DNA of 64,000 nt from Citrobacter amalonaticus (GTDB taxonomy: Bacteria; Pseudomonadota; Gammaproteobacteria; Enterobacterales; Enterobacteriaceae), in NCBI RefSeq assembly GCF_002918555.1, contig NZ_PQMB01000004.1:1-64000 (forward strand), read 5' to 3'. Both the position numbers and the translations under genes were made by a program. Below are positions 1 through 8,987 of the stretch, one piece after another. Within the stretch, counting starts at the first letter, position 1. The number at the start of each line of letters is the position of its first letter. The notes beneath the pieces are model-generated. The model searched no databases, was not told the origin of the DNA, and saw nothing but the letters and a program-made list of their open reading frames with translations.

Positions 1-229
1 GATGGCAGGCAAGAGGCCCGAAGGTCCCCCTCTTTGGTCTTGCGACGTTATGCGGTATTAGCTACCGTTTCCAGTAGTTATCCCCCTCCATCGGGCAGTT
101 TCCCAGACATTACTCACCCGTCCGCCACTCGTCAGCAAAGCAGCAAGCTGCTTCCTGTTACCGTTCGACTTGCATGTGTTAGGCCTGCCGCCAGCGTTCA
201 ATCTGAGCCATGATCAAACTCTTCAATTT
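1..229 (-). rRNA. 16S ribosomal RNA, 5' part (partial)
   Basis: This is the reverse complement of the first 229 nt of a bacterial 16S rRNA. The mature 5' end, reading AAATTGAAGAGTTTGATCAT, starts at position 229 and the gene runs off the left edge. The V1 hairpin (about 130-160) carries the AAGCAGCTTGCTGCTT stem typical of Salmonella and several Citrobacter rather than the shorter E. coli K-12 version. Synteny with gmhB says this is the equivalent of E. coli rrnH. The Ile/Ala tRNAs, 23S and 5S genes would lie outside the window. Confidence 0.97.
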
Positions 230-360
230 AAGTTTGATGCTCGTAGAATTAAACTTCGTAATGAATTACGTGTTCACTCCAGAGACTTGGTATTCATTTA
301 TTGTCCGAAGACATTAAGAATCCATGTCACTTTGAGTGCCCACACAGATTGTCTGATAAA

Positions 361-373
361 TTGTTAAAGAGCA
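361..373 (-). promoter_or_regulatory. rrn leader boxA antitermination site
   Basis: On the minus strand this reads TGCTCTTTAACAA, the conserved boxA of rRNA leaders. The Nus factors and SuhB load here to make transcription of the rRNA operon resistant to Rho. It lies between P2 and the 16S start, as expected. Confidence 0.85.
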
Positions 374-411
374 GTTGCGACGCGCTTCAGCGCTCTGTCG
401 CGAGGTGGCGT

Positions 412-439
412 ATATTACGCTTTCCTCTTTCAGAGTCAA
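412..439 (-). promoter_or_regulatory. rrn P2 promoter
   Basis: Minus strand: -35 TTGACT (434-439), 16 bp spacer, -10 TAATAT (412-417). It lies about 185 bp upstream of the mature 16S end, where the constitutive P2 promoter of rrn operons sits. Confidence 0.75.
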
Positions 440-521
440 CCCTGAATTTCAGGATTTTTCTCTTCAACCGGCCCGGCTGTTTGTGTGAAGTGATTCACAT
501 CCACCGTGTCGATGGAGGCGC

Positions 522-549
522 ATTATAGGGAGTCGACTCAGGAAGACAA
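522..549 (-). promoter_or_regulatory. rrn P1 promoter
   Basis: Minus strand: -35 TTGTCT (544-549), 16 bp spacer, -10 TATAAT (522-527), followed by the GC-rich discriminator characteristic of ppGpp/DksA-controlled P1 promoters. The A/T-rich stretch at about 550-612 is placed to act as the UP element and runs into the last codons of gmhB, so upstream activation (UP and Fis sites) must overlap that coding region. Confidence 0.82.
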
Positions 550-598
550 GCGGAAAAATGCAGATTTGTTTCAACCGCTCAGCTTTTAATCACAACGC

Positions 599-1165
599 TT
601 ATTTTTGCTGCTTTTTTATCGCCATTGGCAGATCTGCCAGACTGTTTATTACCCAATCCGCCGCATTTTCTGCTTCCGGGGTGATGGGTTTGCCGGTACG
701 TACCAGCACTTTAGTTCCTACATTTGCCGCCGCCGCCGCTTGCATATCTTCTATTTTGTCACCCACCATATAAGAAGCAGCCATATCAATGTGCAGGAAG
801 TCACGCGCGGAGATAAGCATTCCCGGATGCGGCTTACGGCAATCGCACACCTGGCGAAACTCTTCAACACTGCCCTGGGGATGGTGCGGGCAGTAATAGA
901 TACCGTCGAGATCGACATCACGATCCGCCAGGGACCAGTCCATCCATTCGGTTAATGTCTCGAATTGTGCTTCAGTAAATTTGCCGCGCGCGATACCGGA
1001 CTGGTTAGTCACCACCACCAGCGCATAGCCCATATTCTTAAGTTCGCGCATGGCGTCAATGACGCCGTCAATAAACTCGAACGCATCGATTTCGTGTACA
1101 TAGCCGTGATCCACATTAATAGTGCCATCACGGTCAAGGAAAATTGCGGGTACGGACTTTGCCAC
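599..1165 (-). CDS. gmhB: D-glycero-beta-D-manno-heptose 1,7-bisphosphate 7-phosphatase GmhB
   Basis: Cytoplasmic HAD-superfamily phosphatase of 188 aa that removes the 7-phosphate of heptose bisphosphate during ADP-heptose synthesis for the LPS inner core. The catalytic motif FLDRDGT is visible, with nucleophile Asp11 and general acid/base Asp13. The GmhB-specific zinc loop shows Cys92, His94, Cys107 and Cys109. Length and start match the family. The gene points toward the rRNA operon, and its 3' end lies about 50 bp from the rrn P1 -35 box. It is divergent from metN. Confidence 0.96.
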   Translation of the reverse strand: MAKSVPAIFLDRDGTINVDHGYVHEIDAFEFIDGVIDAMRELKNMGYALVVVTNQSGIARGKFTEAQFETLTEWMDWSLADRDVDLDGIYYCPHHPQGSVEEFRQVCDCRKPHPGMLISARDFLHIDMAASYMVGDKIEDMQAAAAANVGTKVLVRTGKPITPEAENAADWVINSLADLPMAIKKQQK

Positions 1166-1255
1166 CTTTTATAGCTCCTGAATAAGGCATGTGGCGTTAG
1201 TATCGCATGTTTCAGCAAGCAAGAAAGTGCTCATCGCATAAACCCTGATTGATTT

Positions 1256-1287
1256 AGACGTCTGGATGCCTTAACATCCATTTTGTT
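1256..1287 (+). promoter_or_regulatory. MetJ operator (met boxes) upstream of metN
   Basis: A perfect met box AGACGTCT lies at 1256-1263, followed directly by degraded 8-mers (GGATGCCT, then TAACATCC). MetJ dimers with S-adenosylmethionine bind cooperatively to such tandem boxes. The position in the gmhB-metN divergent gap fits methionine repression of metNIQ. Confidence 0.75.
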
Positions 1288-1354
1288 AACGGCTACGACC
1301 GTATCTGGCAGACGAAAATGCCACGGCTAACTTAATTACGATAATAAATAATCA

Positions 1355-2386
1355 ATGATTAAACTTTCGAATATCACCAAGGTGTTCCAGCAGGGGGCCC
1401 GTACCATTCAGGCGTTGAACAACGTCAGTCTGCACGTTCCTGCAGGACAAATTTATGGCGTTATTGGTGCTTCAGGTGCCGGTAAAAGCACGCTTATCCG
1501 TTGTGTAAACCTACTGGAGCGCCCGACTGAAGGTAGCGTTCTGGTTGGCGGCCAGGATCTGACCGCTCTTTCCGAATCTGAGCTGACCAAAGCGCGTCGC
1601 CAGATTGGCATGATTTTCCAGCATTTTAACTTGTTGGCTTCCCGTACCGTTTTTGGCAACGTCGCTCTACCGCTGGAACTGGATAACACCCCTAAAGAAG
1701 AGATTAAACGTCGCGTTACGGAACTTCTGGATCTGGTTGGTCTGGATGATAAACACGACAGCTATCCGGCAAACCTTTCCGGCGGTCAAAAACAGCGTGT
1801 CGCGATTGCCCGTGCGCTCGCAAGCCAGCCGAAAGTTCTGCTGTGTGATGAAGCTACCAGCGCGCTGGATCCCGCAACCACACGTTCAATCCTTGAGCTA
1901 CTGAAAGACATTAACCGCCGTCTCGGTCTGACGATTCTGTTGATCACCCATGAAATGGATGTTGTTAAGCGCATCTGTGATTGTGTGGCAGTCATCAGCA
2001 ACGGCGAACTGATAGAGCAGGATACCGTCAGCGAAGTGTTCTCTCATCCCAAAACCCCGCTGGCGCAGAAATTCATTCAGTCGACGCTACATCTGGATAT
2101 CCCGGAAGATTACCTGGCGCGCCTGAAAGAGGAGCCAGAAGCCGACAGCGTCCCGATGCTGCGTATGGAGTTCACCGGCAAGTCCGTTGACGCCCCGCTG
2201 CTTTCTGAGACAGCGCGTCGTTTCAATGTGAATAACAACATTATTAGCGCGCAGATGGATTACGCCGGTGGCGTAAAGTTCGGCATTATGTTGACCGAAA
2301 TGCACGGCGCGCAAGAAGATACGCAAGCCGCCATTGCCTGGCTGCAGGAACACCATGTAAAAGTAGAGGTACTGGGTTATGTCTGA
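1355..2386 (+). CDS. metN: methionine ABC transporter ATP-binding protein MetN
   Basis: ATPase of the D-/L-methionine importer MetNIQ, 343 aa, on the inner face of the inner membrane. Walker [10 protein letters not shown] is at residues 38-46, the signature LSGGQKQR starts at 141 and Walker B ([11 protein letters not shown]) spans 162-172. The C-terminal region from about 265 is the NIL/ACT-like regulatory domain that binds methionine and gives trans-inhibition of transport. The gene overlaps metI by 8 bp, so translation is probably coupled. A MetJ operator lies upstream. Confidence 0.97.
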   Translation: MIKLSNITKVFQQGARTIQALNNVSLHVPAGQIYGVIGASGAGKSTLIRCVNLLERPTEGSVLVGGQDLTALSESELTKARRQIGMIFQHFNLLASRTVFGNVALPLELDNTPKEEIKRRVTELLDLVGLDDKHDSYPANLSGGQKQRVAIARALASQPKVLLCDEATSALDPATTRSILELLKDINRRLGLTILLITHEMDVVKRICDCVAVISNGELIEQDTVSEVFSHPKTPLAQKFIQSTLHLDIPEDYLARLKEEPEADSVPMLRMEFTGKSVDAPLLSETARRFNVNNNIISAQMDYAGGVKFGIMLTEMHGAQEDTQAAIAWLQEHHVKVEVLGYV

Positions 2387-3032
2387 GCCAATGATGTGGC
2401 TGCTGGTTCGCGGCGTATGGGAAACGCTGGCAATGACCTTCGTATCCGGTTTCTTCGGTTTCGTGATTGGTTTGCCGGTGGGCGTACTGCTGTATGTCAC
2501 TCGTCCGGGACAAATCATTGCCAACGCAAAACTCTATCGTACGCTGTCAGCGTTGGTGAATATATTCCGCTCTATTCCGTTTATAATCTTACTGGTATGG
2601 ATGATTCCATTCACCCGCGTGATTGTGGGGACCTCCATCGGTCTGCAGGCTGCCATTGTGCCGCTCACCGTTGGTGCCGCGCCGTTCATCGCCCGTATGG
2701 TTGAGAATGCCCTTCTGGAGATCCCAACAGGCCTTATTGAAGCATCCCGCGCAATGGGAGCGACACCGTTGCAGATCGTCCGCAAGGTTCTGCTGCCGGA
2801 AGCGCTGCCAGGTCTGGTGAATGCGGCAACCATTACGCTTATCACGCTGGTTGGCTACTCCGCGATGGGGGGGGCCGTCGGCGCAGGTGGGCTGGGTCAG
2901 ATCGGCTATCAGTACGGTTATATCGGCTACAATGCTACCGTTATGAATACGGTATTAGTATTACTGGTAGTGCTGGTTTATTTAATTCAGTTCGCAGGCG
3001 ATCGCATCGTCCGGGCGGTCACACATAAGTAA
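2379..3032 (+). CDS. metI: methionine ABC transporter permease MetI
   Basis: Inner-membrane permease of the MetNIQ importer, 217 aa, with about five hydrophobic segments. The EAA coupling loop that docks on MetN is seen in the [20 protein letters not shown] stretch. The start overlaps the metN stop. Codons for Met-Gly-Gly-Ala contain a run of eight G at 2867-2874, unusual for this gene (see findings). The reading frame is intact. Confidence 0.97.
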   Translation: MSEPMMWLLVRGVWETLAMTFVSGFFGFVIGLPVGVLLYVTRPGQIIANAKLYRTLSALVNIFRSIPFIILLVWMIPFTRVIVGTSIGLQAAIVPLTVGAAPFIARMVENALLEIPTGLIEASRAMGATPLQIVRKVLLPEALPGLVNAATITLITLVGYSAMGGAVGAGGLGQIGYQYGYIGYNATVMNTVLVLLVVLVYLIQFAGDRIVRAVTHK

Positions 3033-3071
3033 CATCACATACAACATCAAAAACACATTAAGGAAACAGGC

Positions 3072-3887
3072 ATGGCGTTCAAATTCAAAACTTTTGCGGC
3101 AGTTGGAGCCCTGATAGGTTCTCTGGCACTTGTGGGTTGTGGCCAGGATGAAAAAGATCCCAACCACATTAAAGTGGGCGTTATTGTTGGCGCTGAGCAG
3201 CAGGTCGCCGAAGTTGCACAAAAAGTGGCAAAAGAAAAATACGGCCTGGATGTGGAGCTGGTGACCTTCAACGATTACGTGCTACCAAATGAAGCGTTAA
3301 GCAAGGGTGATATCGATGCTAACGCCTTCCAGCACAAGCCGTATCTGGATCAGCAGATCAAAGATCGTGGTTACAAACTGGTCCCGGCTGGCAGTACCTT
3401 CGTATACCCGATTGCCGGTTACTCCAAAAAAATCAAATCGCTTGATGAGCTACAGAACGGTTCCCAGGTTGCAGTACCAAACGATCCGACCAACCTCGGC
3501 CGTTCGCTTCTGCTGTTACAGAAAGTGGGCTTAATTAAACTGAAAGAGGGCGTTGGTCTGCTGCCGACCGTTCTGGATGTGGTGGAAAACCCGAAAAAAC
3601 TGAAAATTGTTGAGCTGGAAGCCCCGCAGCTGCCGCGTTCTCTGGACGATGCGCAGATCGCTCTGGCCGTTATCAACACGACTTACGCCAGCCAGATTGG
3701 CCTGACCCCAGCCAAAGACGGGATCTTCGTTGAAGATAAAGATTCCCCGTACGTCAACCTGATCGTGACCCGTGAAGACAACAAAGACGCGGAGAACGTG
3801 AAGAAATTCGTCCAGGCTTATCAGTCTGACGAAGTCTACGAAGCAGCGAATAAAGTCTTCAACGGCGGCGCTGTTAAAGGCTGGTAA
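3072..3887 (+). CDS. metQ: methionine-binding lipoprotein MetQ
   Basis: Substrate-binding component of MetNIQ, 271 aa. It has a lipoprotein signal with lipobox ending LVGC (Cys23) and a full NlpA/MetQ-type periplasmic binding domain. It captures methionine in the periplasm while anchored to the inner membrane. It is the third gene of the operon, 39 bp after metI, with a purine-rich ribosome site (TTAAGGAAAC) before the ATG and a Rho-independent terminator after the stop. Confidence 0.97.
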   Translation: MAFKFKTFAAVGALIGSLALVGCGQDEKDPNHIKVGVIVGAEQQVAEVAQKVAKEKYGLDVELVTFNDYVLPNEALSKGDIDANAFQHKPYLDQQIKDRGYKLVPAGSTFVYPIAGYSKKIKSLDELQNGSQVAVPNDPTNLGRSLLLLQKVGLIKLKEGVGLLPTVLDVVENPKKLKIVELEAPQLPRSLDDAQIALAVINTTYASQIGLTPAKDGIFVEDKDSPYVNLIVTREDNKDAENVKKFVQAYQSDEVYEAANKVFNGGAVKGW

Positions 3888-3924
3888 TTTTTAGGCTGTA
3901 TTCACAATATGTAATATCATTCAG

Positions 3925-3950
3925 GACGGGCGCTTGCCCGTCTTGTCATT
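3925..3950 (+). terminator. Rho-independent terminator of metNIQ
   Basis: Perfect 7 bp stem GACGGGC/GCCCGTC (3925-3931 with 3936-3942), loop GCTT, then a T-rich tail. It lies 37 bp after the metQ stop. Confidence 0.8.
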
Positions 3951-4005
3951 TATGCAAGCTCCTGATTCAATATCTGACAATGAGATGATTAATTGAGGAA
4001 ATATT

Positions 4006-4410
4006 ATGCGTGCTTTACCGATCTGTTTATTAGCACTCATGCTGAGCGGCTGTTCGATGCTAAGCAGATCCCCTGTTGAACCCGTAAAAAGCACCTCTAC
4101 CCCAGTAAAAGCGGAGCCGGAAAAACCGAAAGCGCCACGTGCCGCACCGGTTCGAATCTATACCAACGCTGAAGATTTGGTGGGTAAACCTTTCCGCGAT
4201 CTTGGCGAAGTCAGCGGTGACTCTTGCCAGGCCTCTAACCAGGACTCTCCGCCGAGCATCCCAACCGCACGCAAGCGTATGCAAATTAACGCTTCAAAAA
4301 TGAAGGCAAACGCTGTGCTCCTACATAGCTGCGAAGTGACCAGCGGGACGCCAGGCTGCTATCGTCAGGCCGTTTGTATCGGATCCGCGCTTAACATCTC
4401 GGCGAAATGA
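4006..4410 (+). CDS. rcsF: Rcs stress-sensing outer-membrane lipoprotein RcsF
   Basis: Surface-exposed lipoprotein of 134 aa that senses LPS and envelope damage and releases IgaA inhibition of the RcsCDB phosphorelay. The lipobox is LSGC with Cys16. A Pro/Lys-rich linker (about 22-48) follows, then the folded domain with four cysteines that form the two disulfides of the family. RcsF is known to thread through BamA barrels; bamA lies 20 kb away in this window. The stop overlaps the trmO start (ATGA). Confidence 0.96.
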   Translation: MRALPICLLALMLSGCSMLSRSPVEPVKSTSTPVKAEPEKPKAPRAAPVRIYTNAEDLVGKPFRDLGEVSGDSCQASNQDSPPSIPTARKRMQINASKMKANAVLLHSCEVTSGTPGCYRQAVCIGSALNISAK

Positions 4411-5114
4411 GCAGTTTTCAGTTTGAACAAATAGGCGTTATTCGCTCACCCTACAAAGAAAAGTTCGCCGTTCCCCGCCAGCCCGGTCTGGTGAAAAAAG
4501 CAAACGGCGAGCTGCATCTGCTGGCGCCCTACAATCAGGCCGATGCCGTTCGCGGCCTGGAAGCGTTCAGCCATTTGTGGGTCATCTTCGTTTTTCATCA
4601 GACGATGGAAGGCGGATGGCGTCCTACCGTGCGCCCTCCCCGTCTGGGCGGCAACGCCCGAATGGGCGTTTTTGCCACCCGTTCTACCTTCCGCCCGAAT
4701 CCTGTCGGTATGTCACTGGTTGAGCTAACATCCGTTAGCTGCCAGAAAGATAAGGTGATTCTGCGGCTGGGAAGTCTGGATCTGGTGGACGGTACGCCAG
4801 TCATTGATATCAAACCCTATTTACCCTTTGCGGAGTCTCTGCCAGACGCGACCGCCAGCTATGCGCAACATGCGCCAGCAGCCGAAATGCACGTCAGCTT
4901 TAGCGAAGAGGTTGAAAAGCAATTTCCGCGGCTTGAAAAGCATTATCCGCAGCTAAAAACATTTATTCGCGAAGTACTGGCGCAGGATCCGCGTCCTGCG
5001 TATCGTAAGGGCGAAGAGACAGGCAAGACATACGCCGTCTGGCTGCATGATTTCAACGTGCGCTGGCGCGTCACTGAGACAGGTTTTGAAGTCTTTGCAC
5101 TGGAACCCCGGTAA
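4407..5114 (+). CDS. trmO: tRNA (adenine(37)-N6)-methyltransferase TrmO
   Basis: SAM-dependent enzyme of 235 aa (formerly YaeB/TsaA) that N6-methylates the t6A37 base of tRNAs reading ACY threonine codons. The N-terminal UPF0066 beta-barrel domain (about 1-150) shows the conserved RSPYKEKFAVPRQPGL start and the RSTFRPNPVGMSLVEL stretch. The C-terminal domain is the gamma-proteobacterial extension. It overlaps rcsF by 4 bp (ATGA), implying one transcript with translational coupling. Confidence 0.94.
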   Translation: MSSFQFEQIGVIRSPYKEKFAVPRQPGLVKKANGELHLLAPYNQADAVRGLEAFSHLWVIFVFHQTMEGGWRPTVRPPRLGGNARMGVFATRSTFRPNPVGMSLVELTSVSCQKDKVILRLGSLDLVDGTPVIDIKPYLPFAESLPDATASYAQHAPAAEMHVSFSEEVEKQFPRLEKHYPQLKTFIREVLAQDPRPAYRKGEETGKTYAVWLHDFNVRWRVTETGFEVFALEPR

Positions 5115-5170
5115 TTTCACGCCCTTCTCTTTTGACATCCCTTTGTCGCTGGTAAACTGAACCCTAAATA

Positions 5171-5400
5171 ATTCGAGTTGCAGTAAAGCGGCGACGCGGC
5201 GACAAATTTGTCAGGAACGAATTTGAACTGCTGAAGGCAGCCTCTGGTGAGAGAGATCCCCAGGAGCGTACACAAGTACGTGACGGGGGAGAATGACCAA
5301 TCTGCCGGGAGCAGATTTGAATGCTGTCTACCGCGGCCCCACAGGGGCGAGGCCCTGGGATGGGCCGGGTAGTAAAGCCAGCGCATATGCAACTTGAAGT
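5171..5400. repeat. ERIC-like intergenic repeat (copy A)
   Basis: About 230 bp fills most of the trmO-proS gap. It is bounded by the inverted ends ATTCGAGTTGCA (5171-5182) and TGCAACTTGAAGT (5388-5400). Its interior contains CCCCAGGAGCGTAC...GTACGTGACGGGG, the core palindrome typical of enterobacterial ERIC/IRU elements. Related copies occur at six other sites in the window. It is likely transcribed as part of the proS leader. Confidence 0.72.
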
Positions 5401-5475
5401 ATGACGGGTAAATCACTTTTTTTGTGTCAGGCTCGCCTTGAGCCTGTTCGATCGTTCAACTGGAACCGTAACAAC

Positions 5476-7194
5476 ATGCGTACTAGCCAATACCTGCTCT
5501 CCACTCTGAAGGAGACACCTGCCGACGCCGAGGTTATCAGCCATCAGCTGATGCTGCGCGCCGGGATGATCCGCAAGCTGGCCTCCGGGTTATACACCTG
5601 GCTGCCGACCGGCGTGCGCGTCCTGAAAAAAGTCGAAAACATCGTGCGTGAAGAGATGAACAACGCCGGTGCGATCGAGGTGTCTATGCCAGTCGTTCAG
5701 CCCGCTGACCTGTGGCAAGAGAGTGGTCGTTGGGAACAGTACGGTCCGGAACTGCTGCGTTTTGTTGACCGTGGCGAGCGTCCGTTCGTACTCGGCCCAA
5801 CTCATGAAGAAGTGATCACCGACCTGATTCGTAACGAGCTCAGCTCTTACAAACAGCTGCCGCTGAATTTCTACCAGATCCAGACCAAATTCCGTGATGA
5901 AGTACGCCCACGTTTCGGCGTGATGCGTTCCCGTGAGTTCCTGATGAAAGATGCTTACTCTTTCCATACCTCTCAGGAATCCTTGCAGGAAACCTACGAT
6001 GCCATGTATGCCGCTTACAGCAAAATCTTCAGCCGTATGGGCCTGGATTTCCGCGCGGTACAGGCTGACACCGGTTCTATCGGCGGTAGCGCATCGCACG
6101 AGTTCCAGGTACTGGCGCAGAGCGGCGAAGATGATGTGATCTTCTCTGACTCTTCTGACTACGCGGCAAACATTGAATTCGCCGAAGCCGTTGCGCCGAA
6201 AGAGCCGCGTGCCGCAGCAACCCAGGAAATGACGCTGGTTGATACGCCAGATGCGAAAACCATCGCTGAACTGGTTGAGCAGTTCAATCTGCCTATTGAG
6301 AAAACTGTCAAAACCCTGCTGGTGAAAGCGGTTGAAGGGAGTAGCTACCCGCTGGTTGCCCTGTTAGTCCGTGGCGATCACGAACTGAATGAAGTCAAAG
6401 CGGAAAAACTGCCGCAGGTTGCCAGCCCGCTGACTTTTGCAACGGAAGACGAAATTCGTGTCCTGGTAAAAGCAGGTCCAGGATCTCTCGGTCCGGTAAA
6501 TATGCCGATTCCGGTGGTGATCGACCGCACCGTTGCGGTAATGAGCGATTTCGCCGCTGGCGCGAACATCGACGGTAAACACTATTTCGGCATCAACTGG
6601 GATCGTGACGTGGCAACGCCAGAAGTGGCTGATATCCGTAACGTGGTTGCAGGCGATCCTAGCCCGGATGGTAAAGGCACGCTGCTGATTAAACGCGGTA
6701 TCGAAGTGGGTCACATCTTCCAGCTGGGCACCAAATACTCTGAAGCGATGAAAGCTGCCGTACAGGGCGAAGATGGTCGTAACCAGATCCTGACGATGGG
6801 CTGCTACGGGATCGGGGTAACCCGCGTTGTGGCGGCGGCTATCGAGCAGAACTTTGATGAGCGTGGCATCGTATGGCCTGATGCCATCGCACCGTTCCAG
6901 GTGGCGATTCTGCCGATGAACATGCACAAATCCTACCGTGTGCAGGAGCTGGCTGAAAAGCTGTACGCTGAGCTGCGTGCGCAGGGCATTGAAGTGCTGA
7001 TGGACGATCGTAAAGAGCGTCCGGGCGTGATGTTTGCCGATATGGAGCTGATTGGCATCCCGCACACTATCGTGCTGGGTGACCGTAACCTCGACAATGA
7101 CGATATCGAATACAAATACCGTCGTAATGGCGAGAAACAGTTGATTAAAACCGGCGACATCGTCAGCTATCTGGTAAAACAGATTAAAGGCTGA
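5476..7194 (+). CDS. proS: prolyl-tRNA synthetase ProS
   Basis: Class II aminoacyl-tRNA synthetase of 572 aa that charges tRNA-Pro in the cytoplasm. The ATG at 5476 gives the family N-terminus [15 protein letters not shown]; the frame stays open upstream to 5401, but that part reads through repeat DNA. The catalytic core carries class II motifs (for example the [16 protein letters not shown] region). An inserted editing domain (about 225-405) clears Ala-tRNA-Pro, and an anticodon-binding domain ends the protein. A strong terminator follows the stop. Confidence 0.97.
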   Translation: MRTSQYLLSTLKETPADAEVISHQLMLRAGMIRKLASGLYTWLPTGVRVLKKVENIVREEMNNAGAIEVSMPVVQPADLWQESGRWEQYGPELLRFVDRGERPFVLGPTHEEVITDLIRNELSSYKQLPLNFYQIQTKFRDEVRPRFGVMRSREFLMKDAYSFHTSQESLQETYDAMYAAYSKIFSRMGLDFRAVQADTGSIGGSASHEFQVLAQSGEDDVIFSDSSDYAANIEFAEAVAPKEPRAAATQEMTLVDTPDAKTIAELVEQFNLPIEKTVKTLLVKAVEGSSYPLVALLVRGDHELNEVKAEKLPQVASPLTFATEDEIRVLVKAGPGSLGPVNMPIPVVIDRTVAVMSDFAAGANIDGKHYFGINWDRDVATPEVADIRNVVAGDPSPDGKGTLLIKRGIEVGHIFQLGTKYSEAMKAAVQGEDGRNQILTMGCYGIGVTRVVAAAIEQNFDERGIVWPDAIAPFQVAILPMNMHKSYRVQELAEKLYAELRAQGIEVLMDDRKERPGVMFADMELIGIPHTIVLGDRNLDNDDIEYKYRRNGEKQLIKTGDIVSYLVKQIKG

Positions 7195-7203
7195 TGGCAT
7201 AAG

Positions 7204-7230
7204 AGGTCCTGATTTTCAGGACCTTTTTTA
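7204..7230 (+). terminator. Rho-independent terminator of proS
   Basis: Stem AGGTCCTGA/TCAGGACCT (7204-7212 with 7216-7224) with a 3 nt loop, followed by six T. It starts 9 bp after the proS stop. Confidence 0.88.
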
Positions 7231-7245
7231 CATGGATTGTATAAA

Positions 7246-8073
7246 ATGGCTAAACAGACGGCGTATTACCGCCTGCTCCTCCCCTGCTTACTCTTACTTT
7301 CGGCCTGCACCGTTGACGTCAGTCAGCCGAAGTCATCAGCAACTGCTGTTGATACCCAGGCCAGAAAATGGGCGATCAAATTCCAGCGGCAAAGTTCATT
7401 TACCGATAAAGCGCTGTATGAGATTACGGATACCGATCTCAAGCCTGGCGATCTGCTGTTCTCCTCCAGTCCTGGTGTGACCTCATTCGGAATCCGCGCT
7501 TTCAGCACTTCTTCCGTTAGCCATGTCGCGGTTTACCTGGGCGATAATGAAGTCGCAGAGGCGACCGGGGCTGGCGTACAAATCGTGACGCTGAAACAGG
7601 CCATGAAGCATAGCGATAAACTTTTTGCCTTGAGAGTGCCGGATCTTACGCCGCAGCAGGCCGCAGAAATCAAAGCATTTGCTTATAAAATCAAAGACAG
7701 TGGCTATAACTATCGCGGCATCGTCGAATTTATTCCGTTCATGGTGACCCGCCAGATGTGTTCGCTCAATCCCTTCTCGGAGGATTTTCGCCAGCAGTGC
7801 GTCAGTGGTCTGGCGAAGGCGCAGCTAAGCGATGCCAGTGAGGGAGAAAAGAAGGCCTGGTTTTGCTCCGAATTTGTGACCGATGCTTTTGCTAAAGCCG
7901 GGCACCCGCTAACGATGGCGCAGGCGGGCTGGATTAGCCCTTCCGACCTGATGCATATGCGCCAGGGCGACGTTTCCGTGTTTAAGTCTGAAACGCAGCT
8001 ACAGTATGTCGGGCACCTGAAGTTAGGGATATATATCAAAGCGAGCCGTTTTGTTGGACTGACCTCTAAATAA
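7246..8073 (+). CDS. yaeF: NlpC/P60-like lipoprotein YaeF (YiiX/C92 family)
   Basis: Predicted outer-membrane lipoprotein of 275 aa. The signal peptide ends at the lipobox LSAC. The permuted papain-like fold of the YaeF/YiiX group is suggested by a His in the SVSHVAVYLG stretch and a Cys in WFCSEFVTDAF, probably the catalytic pair. The substrate is unknown to me; peptidoglycan or an acyl amide are guesses. The ATG at 7246 matches the E. coli N-terminus; an in-frame ATG exists at 7237. Neither has a clear ribosome site. The final codons and stop lie inside an intergenic-repeat end (see findings). Confidence 0.88.
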   Translation: MAKQTAYYRLLLPCLLLLSACTVDVSQPKSSATAVDTQARKWAIKFQRQSSFTDKALYEITDTDLKPGDLLFSSSPGVTSFGIRAFSTSSVSHVAVYLGDNEVAEATGAGVQIVTLKQAMKHSDKLFALRVPDLTPQQAAEIKAFAYKIKDSGYNYRGIVEFIPFMVTRQMCSLNPFSEDFRQQCVSGLAKAQLSDASEGEKKAWFCSEFVTDAFAKAGHPLTMAQAGWISPSDLMHMRQGDVSVFKSETQLQYVGHLKLGIYIKASRFVGLTSK

Positions 8074-8190
8074 TTCGAGTTGCAGGACAAAACGCGCAGT
8101 CGTTTTGAACAGCGCCTGCGCTGGCGCGAAGGGGCGAGGACGACGATCGCGACAATAATCCGGCGGGTTTCCAGATGGTTAAAGCCAGTC
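8066..8190. repeat. ERIC-like intergenic repeat (copy B, degenerate)
   Basis: The sequence CTAAATAATTCGAGTTGCA at 8066-8084 is identical over 19 nt to the left end of copy A (5164-5182). GC-rich sequence follows, with no clear matching right end. The repeat begins within the last two codons of yaeF. The boundary near 8190 is approximate. Confidence 0.5.
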
Positions 8191-8204
8191 AGCGACCATA
8201 AATT

Positions 8205-8244
8205 AACGGCCCGAATGATGGAGTCAGTCCATTACCGGGCCGTT
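8205..8244 (-). terminator. possible bidirectional terminator between yaeF and nlpE
   Basis: Perfect 9 bp inverted repeat AACGGCCCG/CGGGCCGTT separated by 22 nt, between the convergent ends of yaeF and nlpE. The loop is long and the T-tracts on both sides are weak, so termination is plausible but not assured. Confidence 0.45.
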
Positions 8245-8255
8245 TCAGCATTCAT

Positions 8256-8957
8256 TTAGTCGTTACAGCCCTCGCCGGCAGCGAATTTAGCGTCCTTATC
8301 GGGAATGAGCGTTTTCACGCCTTCTCCCGTGTCCGGGTTTGCCGCCATCGTGAAATGCCCCTCCACCGTCAGCAGTACCGCCTCACCCGTTGTACCACGC
8401 GCAGTCAGATAATCACGCTCCAGTTGCGCATTGTTCGCAACAGCGACACTTTTGCCTGTCGCACAATCGGTGAAGGTCGCCGCATCAGCCAGATAGAAAT
8501 ACATGCCGCGCATCGCCATTGGCGTCACTGGCAGGCTGGATTTTACCGGCTCCAGCATATAGTTGAACTGAGACGTAATCGGATTACCTTCACGATCGAG
8601 CATCTCCAGAGATTCGCCTTTCGCCCGGTAATAGGACTTCTCACCTTTGCTATCGGTCAGCACCAGTTTATCAGCGGTACGCGCCCAGGACCCATACGAA
8701 GCAAATGAAGACGGTTCATCACGTACGCCCTGATAGCGTTCATTCATAACCCATGTTCCGTCTTTTTCCAGAAACAGAGAGGTTTCGATACCTTCGCAAT
8801 CTGCACAAGGCAATACACCGCGCCAGCTCTGCTGCATCGGTTTAAGCTCCGCTGCCTGGGTGGGTTGTAACGTCTCAACTTCAGCACGGTTGTTACAGCC
8901 GATCAATGCAAAGAGCGTCAACGCGGCCATTGCTGACAATATCGCTGTTTTCACCAT
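8256..8957 (-). CDS. nlpE: envelope stress lipoprotein NlpE (Cpx activator)
   Basis: Outer-membrane lipoprotein (CutF) of 233 aa that signals surface adhesion, lipoprotein-trafficking and disulfide faults to the CpxA kinase. The lipobox is ALIGC with Cys21. The N-domain carries the conserved CADC redox motif (Cys51/Cys54 of the precursor), and two Cys occur near the C-terminus. It is slightly shorter than the 236 aa E. coli protein. It sits 30 bp downstream of arfB on the same strand but probably has its own promoter. Confidence 0.95.
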   Translation of the reverse strand: MVKTAILSAMAALTLFALIGCNNRAEVETLQPTQAAELKPMQQSWRGVLPCADCEGIETSLFLEKDGTWVMNERYQGVRDEPSSFASYGSWARTADKLVLTDSKGEKSYYRAKGESLEMLDREGNPITSQFNYMLEPVKSSLPVTPMAMRGMYFYLADAATFTDCATGKSVAVANNAQLERDYLTARGTTGEAVLLTVEGHFTMAANPDTGEGVKTLIPDKDAKFAAGEGCND

Positions 8958-8987
8958 TAATTCCTTATAAATTATGATTCCCGTCCG

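Noticed and set aside
5401-5475. Longer ProS start
   Set aside because: The extra 25 codons follow directly on the end of the ERIC-like repeat and lack similarity to ProS.
6364-7200. 278-codon minus-strand frame opposite proS
   Set aside because: Antisense to the conserved editing and anticodon-binding parts of proS.
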